Below the pieces are notes generated by a model. It did not search any database. It saw only the letters and a program-made list of their open reading frames with translations, and had not been told where the DNA came from. A stretch of DNA of 32,275 nt. It comes from Pseudomonadota bacterium. GTDB lineage: Bacteria; Pseudomonadota; Gammaproteobacteria; Steroidobacterales; Steroidobacteraceae. Below, in pieces: positions 22,430 through 29,131 of the stretch. The position numbers were made by a program, and so were the translations under genes. The stretch spans positions 1-32,275 of the forward strand of contig CANGMU010000002.1 in assembly GCA_947454665.1 (NCBI GenBank), read 5' to 3'. Numbering within the stretch: the first letter of the stretch is position 1; the number at the start of each line of letters is the position of its first letter.

Positions 22430-23206
22430 CTACTTCTCGACGAACGCGCGCTCGATGACGTAATCACCGGGCTCGCCGACGCGCGGCGAGATCGCAAAGC
22501 CGCGCTGGTCGAGCAGGTCCGACAGGTCCTTCAACATCGGCGCACTGCCGCAGATCATGAAACGGTCGTGGGCAGGATCGATCGGCGGCAGTCCCGCCCG
22601 CTTGGCCAGCTCGCCGTTGGCCAGCAGGTCGGTGAGCCGACCCTGGTTCTCGAAATCCTCGCGCGTGACGGTCGGGAAATAGATCAGCTTCTCGCGCACC
22701 AGGTCACCGAGCCATTCCTGTTCGCGCAGGTGCGAAGTGATGAAGTCGCGATAGGCCAGGTCGCTCACGCGGCGCACGCCGTGCGTGACGACGATCTTGT
22801 CGAAGCGCTCGTAGGATTCCGGATCCTGGATGATGCTCATGAAGGGCGCGAGGCCCGTGCCCGATGACAGCAGATACAGGTGCTTGCCCGGCTTCAGGTC
22901 ATGGACCAGCAGCGTGCCCGTGGGCTTGCGGCTGACGAGCACGGTGTCGCCAACCTTGAGGTGCTGCAGCCGGGACGTCAGCGGTCCGTTCTGCACCTTG
23001 ATGCTGAAGAACTCCAGATGCTCTTCCCAGCTCGGGCTCGCGATCGAATACGCACGCAGCAAGGGGCGCCCATCGACTTCCAGGCCCAGCATCACGAAAT
23101 GGCCGCTCTCGAAGCGGAAGCCCGGATCGCGCGTGGTACGGAACGAAAACAGACTGTCGTTCCAGTGGTGGACTTGGGTAACCGTTTCGGTCGCGATTGC
23201 AGCCAT
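22430..23206 (-). CDS. fpr: Ferredoxin--NADP+ reductase
   Basis: A 258-residue FAD enzyme that moves electrons between NADP(H) and ferredoxin or flavodoxin. The FAD-binding motif is R51-A-Y-S in LLRAYSIASP, the NADP-binding segment is SSGTGLAPF at about 114-122, and MICGSAPM marks the later nucleotide-binding loop. The C-terminus YVIERAFVEK, extended past a terminal aromatic, is typical of the bacterial FPR subclass found in Pseudomonas and Azotobacter. In those relatives expression often answers oxidative stress, but no SoxR- or FinR-type site was identified here. No clear ribosome site precedes the ATG. Confidence 0.94.
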   Translation of the reverse strand: MAAIATETVTQVHHWNDSLFSFRTTRDPGFRFESGHFVMLGLEVDGRPLLRAYSIASPSWEEHLEFFSIKVQNGPLTSRLQHLKVGDTVLVSRKPTGTLLVHDLKPGKHLYLLSSGTGLAPFMSIIQDPESYERFDKIVVTHGVRRVSDLAYRDFITSHLREQEWLGDLVREKLIYFPTVTREDFENQGRLTDLLANGELAKRAGLPPIDPAHDRFMICGSAPMLKDLSDLLDQRGFAISPRVGEPGDYVIERAFVEK

Positions 23207-23356
23207 GGGAGGTCAGGCCTGTCGGCATCGGAAAAAGGGGATCGAATCCTGCCGGGGCAGCTTATTCAAAGGGGTTCTATCACCATGCCGAGTGCGCATC
23301 GGTTGCTGCGGCACCCATTGCATCGACAGTCGCCCGAGACAGGCTAGAGTCGACCG
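23207..23356. promoter_or_regulatory. Divergent intergenic region between fpr and the DUF2189 gene
   Basis: These 150 bases should hold promoters for both directions. On the minus strand a TTGAAT (complement of about 23262-23267) is followed after about 17 bases by TTCGAT, a poor -10. No reliable promoter pair or operator palindrome was found for the plus strand. Confidence 0.3.
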
Positions 23357-24091
23357 ATGACGGGGGAAATCGAGTTCGTCTGGCCGACGATACGGCCGGT
23401 GGAGACCGGCGCGGTATGGCGCTGGCTCGCGGCTGGCTGGAAGGACCTGAAGGCTGCACCGGTTGCCGGGCTGTTCTATGGCGCCGTGCTGGCTGTCATG
23501 GGCGAGCTGCTGCTGCGCCATGCCAGCGGCGCGATCGGCATCGCGCTGATGACCGGCTTCCTGCTGGTCGGCCCCTTTCTCGCGCTCGGGCTCTATGACG
23601 TGAGCCGTCGCCTCGAAGCCGGAGAACGCCCCCGCCTCGTGCCGACCCTTGCGGCCTGGCGGGCGAACTTCCCTGCCGTCAGTTTTTATGCGGTAGCGCT
23701 GACGCTGCTGCTTGCCGCCTGGATCCGCATCTCGGTGGTGGTCGTCGCCGTCTGCTTTCCGGAAGGCCAGATCGACTGGCAATCGCCGACGGTCTGGACC
23801 TTCGCGGCGATCTACACGGCGGTGGGCTCGGGGCTCGCCCTGTTCGTCTTTGCGACGACCTCGCTGTCGCTGCCGCTGCTGCTCGACCGGCGCGACATGG
23901 ACACGATCAGCGCCGCGATCACGAGCTTCAATGCGCTGCGCCACAACCTCAAGCCCCTGCTCGGCTTCGGTGCGCTCATCGTCGTGCTGACGGCTTTCGG
24001 CTTCGCCACGCACGGCCTGGGCCTGGTCATTGCGATGCCGCTGATCGGGCACATGACCTGGCACGCCTACCGGGAGACGCTGCGGGCATAA
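23357..24091 (+). CDS. DUF2189 family integral membrane protein
   Basis: A 244-residue inner-membrane protein with about six hydrophobic segments. An N-terminal cytoplasmic part (about 25 residues, ending WRWLAAGWKDLKAAP) precedes paired helices. The features GLFYGAVLAV, LLVGPFLALGLYDVSRRLEAGERP and the C-terminal GHMTWHAYRE match the DUF2189 family. Members are often near cytochrome oxidase or redox genes, but the function is unknown. No pore or catalytic motif is visible. The stop codon overlaps the ATG of the dioxygenase gene by one base (TAATG), so the two are probably co-translated. Confidence 0.85.
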   Translation: MTGEIEFVWPTIRPVETGAVWRWLAAGWKDLKAAPVAGLFYGAVLAVMGELLLRHASGAIGIALMTGFLLVGPFLALGLYDVSRRLEAGERPRLVPTLAAWRANFPAVSFYAVALTLLLAAWIRISVVVVAVCFPEGQIDWQSPTVWTFAAIYTAVGSGLALFVFATTSLSLPLLLDRRDMDTISAAITSFNALRHNLKPLLGFGALIVVLTAFGFATHGLGLVIAMPLIGHMTWHAYRETLRA

Positions 24092-24894
24092 TGCCGCGCA
24101 TGTCCACCCGGCAACCCACGTTCTACGTCCCGCATGGCGGCGGCCCCTGCTTCTTCATGGATGACCCGCAGGGCACCTGGACCGGCATGGCGCGTTTCCT
24201 TCGAGAACTGCCCGCGCAGTTGCCCGAGCGACCCAAGGCGATCCTCATCGTGTCCGGCCACTGGGAAACCCGCGGTGGTTTTGCGCTGACCTCGCAGGCC
24301 CGGCCGCCCCTGGTCTACGACTATTACGGCTTTCCGCCGCACACCTACCAGCTGCGCTATGACGCGCCCGGCGCACCGGAGCTTGCTGCGCGCACGCGCG
24401 ATCTGCTGGCTGCGGCCGGTTTCCCCGCAGCGCTTGATGCGGAGCGCGGGCTCGACCATGGCGTGTTCGTGCCGCTGAAGGTCGTGTATCCGGAAGCGGA
24501 CGTTCCGGTGGTCGAACTGTCGCTCGAACGCAGCCTCGATCCGGCCCAGCATCTGGCGGTCGGCCGCGCGCTAGCGCCGCTGCGTGACGAGGGCGTGCTG
24601 CTCATCGGCGCAGGCATGAGCTTCCACAACCTGCGCGCCCTGGGGGATCCGCGCGCGCAGACGCCGTCGATCGCCTTCGACGACTGGCTCGGCAAGGCCA
24701 TCGCCCTGCCAGCCGCGGACCGTGCCAGCGCCCTACAGGCCTGGGAATCGGCGCCCGCCGCGCGCATCTGCCATCCCCGCGAAGAACACCTGATGCCGCT
24801 GATGGTGGCAGCAGGCGCCGCGGAGGGCGCAGGGCAGCGCGTTTACCGCGAGCTCGTGCTGCAGGTCGCCGTTTCCGGTTACCGTTTCGACTGA
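24091..24894 (+). CDS. DODA-type (class III extradiol) dioxygenase
   Basis: A 267-residue LigB-like dioxygenase. Metal-ligand histidines typical of the YgiD/DODA group are visible: H15 in FYVPHGGGP, H57 in VSGHWE, H123 in LDHGVFVPL, H179 in SFHN and H233 in EEHLMPL. Plant and bacterial DODA enzymes cleave catechols such as L-DOPA; the bacterial physiological substrate is usually unknown. The start shares a base with the DUF2189 stop; a second ATG at 24100 would give a protein three residues shorter and is equally possible. A secreted protein gene follows after 25 bases. Confidence 0.88.
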   Translation: MPRMSTRQPTFYVPHGGGPCFFMDDPQGTWTGMARFLRELPAQLPERPKAILIVSGHWETRGGFALTSQARPPLVYDYYGFPPHTYQLRYDAPGAPELAARTRDLLAAAGFPAALDAERGLDHGVFVPLKVVYPEADVPVVELSLERSLDPAQHLAVGRALAPLRDEGVLLIGAGMSFHNLRALGDPRAQTPSIAFDDWLGKAIALPAADRASALQAWESAPAARICHPREEHLMPLMVAAGAAEGAGQRVYRELVLQVAVSGYRFD

Positions 24895-24919
24895 ACACAG
24901 AAAACTGGAGGGGGGTTCC

Positions 24920-25957
24920 ATGTCCATCGCTTTCCGTCTGATGGCTGCGCTCGCGGTGTCGACGCTGGGCCTGTTTGCTGTGCAACCCGCAGCCGCCGCA
25001 TCGACAGGTTCCTGCAACCGCGCCTGTCTGGAAGGGTTCGTCGAACGCTATCTCGACGCGGTCACGGAGAACCGACCTGACAAGGTGCCGCTGGCGACCG
25101 GCGTGCGCTTCACGGAAGACGGCCAGCAGCTCGTGATCGGTGATGGGCTCTGGAACTCGATGCGTGCGAAGGGCAGCTATCGCCTGTTCGTGACCGACGT
25201 GCCTGCCGGGCAGGTCGTGGTGCTCGCAACGATCGAGGAAGACCATCGTGAAGCTGGCAAGAGCACGGGCGCCCTGCTGGCCCTGCGACTGAAGGTGAAG
25301 AACCTGCAGATCAGCGAGATCGAGCAGATGGTCGTACGCGATGACAAGGCGGCAGCCCGTGTGAGCGCGCTGACGCCGCATCCGCTGTACCTGCAGGCCG
25401 TGCCGGAGGCCGAGCGCATGTCGCGCGCGGACCTGATCGCAACGGGCAACAAGTACTTCACGGGCATGCAGCAGAACGACGGCAAGGGTGACTATCCCTT
25501 CGCCGCGGACTGCAATCGGCTGGAGAACGGCATGCAGTCGACGAACGCGCCGACGCCCGAAGGCCAGACGCGCCCGGACCCGAAAACATCGCTGACCTAT
25601 TCGGCGCAGTGGAGCTGCATGGAGCAGTTCAAGTCGGGTCTGCTGCACTTCGTGAACCGCATCCGCGACCGGCGCTTCGTGGCCGTGGACCAGGAACGCG
25701 GCATCGTCTTCGCATTCGGATTCTTCGATCATTCGGCGGGCGCGACGCGCACCTTCAAGGCTGCGGACGGCCGCACCGTCACGTCAGGTCCCGTACAGCC
25801 CTGGACCTGGGAAATCGCCGAACTGTTCAAGATCGAGAAAGGACAGATCCGCAAGATCGATGCCTTCCTGCAGCGCTCGCCCTACGGCATGAACTCCGGC
25901 TGGAGCACCTGGTCGCAGGGGCTGTCCGACGTCGCGCGCGACGTCACGATGGAGTGA
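24920..25957 (+). CDS. Secreted protein with NTF2-like repeats (DUF8021-type)
   Basis: A 345-residue exported protein. A signal peptide (about residues 1-27, RLMAALAVSTLGLFAVQPAAAA) precedes a CNRACLEGFVERYLDAV helix with paired cysteines. An NTF2-like pattern follows in both halves: strand segments with VKFTEDG-like text (here VRFTEDGQQL), LALRLKVKNLQISEIE, and again LFKIEKGQIRKIDAF near the end. From memory this layout matches a family labelled DUF8021, whose biochemical role is unknown. A strong GGAGGGGG ribosome site lies at 24908-24915. It is three bases from selO and probably co-transcribed with it. Confidence 0.7.
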   Translation: MSIAFRLMAALAVSTLGLFAVQPAAAASTGSCNRACLEGFVERYLDAVTENRPDKVPLATGVRFTEDGQQLVIGDGLWNSMRAKGSYRLFVTDVPAGQVVVLATIEEDHREAGKSTGALLALRLKVKNLQISEIEQMVVRDDKAAARVSALTPHPLYLQAVPEAERMSRADLIATGNKYFTGMQQNDGKGDYPFAADCNRLENGMQSTNAPTPEGQTRPDPKTSLTYSAQWSCMEQFKSGLLHFVNRIRDRRFVAVDQERGIVFAFGFFDHSAGATRTFKAADGRTVTSGPVQPWTWEIAELFKIEKGQIRKIDAFLQRSPYGMNSGWSTWSQGLSDVARDVTME

Positions 25958-25960
25958 CGC

Positions 25961-27430
25961 TTGCGCTTCGGCTTCACCCACCAGTACGCGACGCTGCCGG
26001 ACCGGTTCCAGACGGCACACGCACCCGCGCGCGCACCGGATCCACGCTGCGTCGTGTTCAACCGGCCGGTGGCGGCCTTGCTGGGCCTGGACGTGGATGC
26101 CGTCGAACGCGATGCCGCCGCGCTCTTCTCGGGCAACCAGCTGCCCGAGGATGCCCGCCCCATTGCGACAGCCTATGCCGGCCATCAGTTCGGCCAGCTC
26201 TCCCCGCGGCTCGGTGATGGCCGTGCGTTGCTGCTGGGCGAGATCCGCTGCCCGGATGGCCTGCAGCGCGACCTGCAGTTCAAGGGATCGGGCCGCACGC
26301 CCTTTTCGCGCGGCGGCGATGGCTTCGCCGCGCTGGGCCCGATGCTGCGTGAATACCTGATCAGCGAAGCGATGCACGCGCTAGGCATCCCGACGACGCG
26401 CTCGCTCGCCGTGGTGACGACAGGGGCTCGCGTGCAGCGCGAGAGCGACTTGCCGGGCGCGGTGCTCACACGCGTGGCCGCGAGCCACATCCGCGTGGGC
26501 AGCTTCGAATACTTCAGCGCCCGCGGCGACGTGGAAGGCCTGCGCCTGCTGCTGGACCTGGTCATTGCGCGCCATGACCCGCAGGCGCTCGACGCGGAGA
26601 TTCCGGCGCTGGCCGTGCTGGAGGCCGTCGCCGAGCGACAGGCACGACTCATCGCCCAGTGGATGCAGGTCGGCTTCATCCACGGCGTGATGAACACGGA
26701 CAACATGTCGATCCCGGGCGAGACGATCGATTACGGACCCTGCGCGTTCATGGATGAATTCGATCCGCGCACGGTGTTCAGTTCGATCGATCGGCAGGGC
26801 CGCTATGCCTATTCGAACCAGCCCGTCATCGCGCAGTGGAACCTCGCGCGACTCGCTGAAGCGCTGCTGCCGCTGATCGATGCGGACGCCGACAGCGCCG
26901 TGACCAAGGCACTCACGGTGATCGAGCCCTTCATCGATCGTTTCGACACGCATTACCTGTCGGGCTTGCGCGCCCGCATCGGCCTGGCTTCGGAAGAAGC
27001 CGGTGACCGCGACCTCATCAAGGCACTGCTGGACCTGTTGCGCGACGCGCGCGCGGACCACACGCTGTCGTTCAGGGAGTTGTCCGATGCCGCGGAAGGC
27101 GCGGCTGCCGAGGCGCCGCTGCGGACACGACTTGCCGCCGCACCGGGTATCGACGATTGGTTGGCCGCCTGGCGTTCACGGCTGTCGCGGGACCCGCAGT
27201 CACCGGGTGAAAGGGCCGCTGCGATGCGGCGCGTGAATCCGGCCTATATCCCCCGCAACCATCGCGTGGAGGCCGCGCTGGCCGCAGCCTCAGATGAGAG
27301 CGACTTCGAGCCCTTCAAACGCCTGCTGTCCATCGTGCAACAGCCGTTCGATGACCAAGCGGAGCATGCGGCATACCGCGAGCCGCCACGGCCGTCGGAG
27401 CGCGTGCTGCAGACCTTCTGCGGCACTTGA
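25961..27430 (+). CDS. selO: Protein adenylyltransferase SelO (YdiU)
   Basis: A 489-residue pseudokinase-fold AMPylase that transfers AMP from ATP to hydroxyl side chains of redox proteins. Key residues are present: K108 in LQFKGSGRTPFSRGGDG, D247/N248 in MNTDN, and D257 in DYGP. C261 (YGPC) and C487, third from the C-terminus in FCGT, correspond to the disulfide pair reported for E. coli SelO and to the C-terminal selenocysteine of animal SelO. The start is TTG at 25961, three bases after the previous stop, and gives the normal N-terminus FTHQYATLP; no upstream ATG fits. It meets the response-regulator gene tail to tail across 18 bases. Confidence 0.94.
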   Translation: MRFGFTHQYATLPDRFQTAHAPARAPDPRCVVFNRPVAALLGLDVDAVERDAAALFSGNQLPEDARPIATAYAGHQFGQLSPRLGDGRALLLGEIRCPDGLQRDLQFKGSGRTPFSRGGDGFAALGPMLREYLISEAMHALGIPTTRSLAVVTTGARVQRESDLPGAVLTRVAASHIRVGSFEYFSARGDVEGLRLLLDLVIARHDPQALDAEIPALAVLEAVAERQARLIAQWMQVGFIHGVMNTDNMSIPGETIDYGPCAFMDEFDPRTVFSSIDRQGRYAYSNQPVIAQWNLARLAEALLPLIDADADSAVTKALTVIEPFIDRFDTHYLSGLRARIGLASEEAGDRDLIKALLDLLRDARADHTLSFRELSDAAEGAAAEAPLRTRLAAAPGIDDWLAAWRSRLSRDPQSPGERAAAMRRVNPAYIPRNHRVEAALAAASDESDFEPFKRLLSIVQQPFDDQAEHAAYREPPRPSERVLQTFCGT

Positions 27431-27448
27431 GGCGATCGCCCGGGCGGG

Positions 27449-27826
27449 TCAGGTCTTCAGGGCGGCATCGATCCCGGTCGTCAGCGCGGCGATCCCATCG
27501 GGTTTCTCGAGCACGGCACGCACGCCGACCTGCTTGGCCGTGTGGGTCAGGGCATCGGTCACGTAACCGGATATCAGCAGCACGGGCATTCCGGCACGGA
27601 TCTTCAGCACTTCCCGAGCCACGTCCAGTCCCGACATGCCCGGCATGTTGTAGTCCGTGACGAAGACATCCAAAGCCAGCGGGTCCGCCTCGATATGGCG
27701 CAAGGCTTCATCCTGGTCGCTGAATGAAGTGACCTGATGGCCCAGTCGCTGCAACGAACGGGTGATCAGCATCACCAGCGCTTCATCATCATCCAGGTAC
27801 ACGATCCGCGTGGAACCCAATGACAT
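27449..27826 (-). CDS. Single-domain response regulator (CheY-like receiver)
   Basis: A 125-residue receiver with no output domain. The acidic pocket D12-D13-D14, phosphoacceptor D58 (VTDYNMPG), S86 (LLISGY) and K108 (LEKPD) are all present, so it should be phosphorylated normally. Proteins of this kind act by protein contact or as phosphotransfer relays. No kinase gene lies nearby. The ATG at 27826, with GGAG a few bases upstream, is ten bases after the DUF6152 stop, so it is probably the second gene of that transcript. The longer frame runs into the previous gene and is not used. Confidence 0.92.
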   Translation of the reverse strand: MSLGSTRIVYLDDDEALVMLITRSLQRLGHQVTSFSDQDEALRHIEADPLALDVFVTDYNMPGMSGLDVAREVLKIRAGMPVLLISGYVTDALTHTAKQVGVRAVLEKPDGIAALTTGIDAALKT

Positions 27827-27836
27827 CTCCGACTCC

Positions 27837-29033
27837 TCAGCGCCCACCTGTCCGGGCGGCCTTTGCCGGGGCACCGCCCGGATCCTTGCAGCGATAGGGC
27901 GAATAGGACACCTCGGCGGGGAATACGACATCCTCGCCCCGCCAGCGATCGGCAAAGAAATCAGGGTCCGCTGCTTCGTAGCGACGGGTCAGGCGTGTGC
28001 CGGATGCATCCAGTTCGAATCGCTCGACGACCTTGAGGCCGCTGCCATGCAGCACGCGCGCATCAGCATTGAGGACACCGGGCAGGAAACCACTCGTCTC
28101 GACGACCAGCACGTCCCCGTCCCATCGGCCCACGGAATAGCCTGCGCGGGTCGCTGCGCCGCGGGGCGGCGCCTTGCCATCGAGGTGGATCACGCGGGGC
28201 AGGTCCATGTGGCCATAGTTCATCGTGACCCGGTCAGGCGTCTGCGTGATGCGGTTCACCACGCTGTCGAAAGTCCAGTCGAAGAGGATGTTCGTCGGCT
28301 CGCAGCGCAGGCGCGGGTTGTCACGCGAGGCCGGATCGAAGCGCTGCAGGGCCTTGCGCCCGGCTTCCGTCAGCGTCACCGGGATGGGCCGGTCCCAGGC
28401 CGCCTTGATCGGATCGGCCGCCAGGGATTCCGGCGTGCCTCGGGCGCCGGGGAAGGCGCGCTGACCGGCCGGCACCTCGCCGGGCTTCAGGGTCCGCGCC
28501 TCGGTCAGTGACACGAGGGTCCCGTTCTGCCCGCGCGGGTCCGTCATCACCCGCTGCTCGGCGGCCCAGTCACCGGCGAGGTTCGGGTGGCCGTCCGCCG
28601 TCCGCAGGGCGCGGCGCGAAACCGACGCTGCGCCGGAGGCGGCCGCCAGTTGGCGCTGGCCATAACGGTCCATGCTGCTGCCATCTGCGAAACGGATGGT
28701 GGACAGATAGCACTGATGGGCTTTGAAACGCTCCGGCGAGCCCGTCACGGTGACGGCCAATCCCGCCTTGAACAGCTCCGGCGTCCAGCCGGAACGCCGC
28801 AGCGAGCTCGCGGATCGCATCTCGCAGCGCCAGGCGCCCACGGTGCCGTCAGGGCCTTTCGCCTCGAGCTTGAGCCAGGCGTGCGGGTTCACGAGCTCGA
28901 CGCCGGTCAGCGTGCCGGTGAGCGTGATGTCCTTGTTGAGGTCCCAGTTCGAGACGCCGTGGTGCGCGGGCGCCGGCATCGCCGCGAGCGCCAGCAACGC
29001 CCCGGACACGAAAAGGACTGACCACTGCTTCAT
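27837..29033 (-). CDS. Secreted DUF6152 family protein
   Basis: A 398-residue exported protein with a signal peptide ending PAPAHH at about residue 24; the HH pair at the mature N-terminus is typical of the family. Residues about 24-125 form the DUF6152 beta domain: TLTGTLTGVELVNPHAWLKLE and the VTVTGSPERF...CYL strands. The remainder (about 150-380) repeats DLPRVIH, GRWDGDVLVVET and L.RRYEA..PDFF, a second beta-rich module often seen with it. The function is unknown; such proteins are common beside TonB-dependent receptors in Proteobacteria that take up complex organic matter. The ATG at 29033 begins the signal peptide; a start 30 bases upstream would add an unlikely polar stretch. Confidence 0.82.
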   Translation of the reverse strand: MKQWSVLFVSGALLALAAMPAPAHHGVSNWDLNKDITLTGTLTGVELVNPHAWLKLEAKGPDGTVGAWRCEMRSASSLRRSGWTPELFKAGLAVTVTGSPERFKAHQCYLSTIRFADGSSMDRYGQRQLAAASGAASVSRRALRTADGHPNLAGDWAAEQRVMTDPRGQNGTLVSLTEARTLKPGEVPAGQRAFPGARGTPESLAADPIKAAWDRPIPVTLTEAGRKALQRFDPASRDNPRLRCEPTNILFDWTFDSVVNRITQTPDRVTMNYGHMDLPRVIHLDGKAPPRGAATRAGYSVGRWDGDVLVVETSGFLPGVLNADARVLHGSGLKVVERFELDASGTRLTRRYEAADPDFFADRWRGEDVVFPAEVSYSPYRCKDPGGAPAKAARTGGR

Positions 29034-29060
29034 GCCCCATCCCTGCCGGTTTCGTTCCGG

Positions 29061-29097
29061 CAAATAAAAAAGGCCGCCTGATTGCTCAGGCGGCCTT
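29061..29097 (-). terminator. Rho-independent terminator of the TonB-dependent receptor gene
   Basis: A 12-base perfect stem (29070-29081 with 29086-29097) around a TTGC loop. On the minus strand it is followed by a T-rich run (complement of the A-rich 29062-29071), the classic intrinsic terminator. It lies 35 bases after the receptor stop codon. The other strand has no T-run, so it works in one direction. It separates the receptor transcript from the downstream DUF6152 gene. Confidence 0.9.
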
Positions 29098-29131
29098 GTA
29101 TCACGCGGCGGTGCCCCGTGACGAGGCTACG

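Noticed and set aside
27431..27440. GGCGATCGCC palindrome between selO and the response regulator
   Set aside because: GCGATCGC also occurs inside several genes (for example in mrdA near 8348 and 8367), as expected from Ala-Ile-Ala codons at high GC; no sign of a special repeat.
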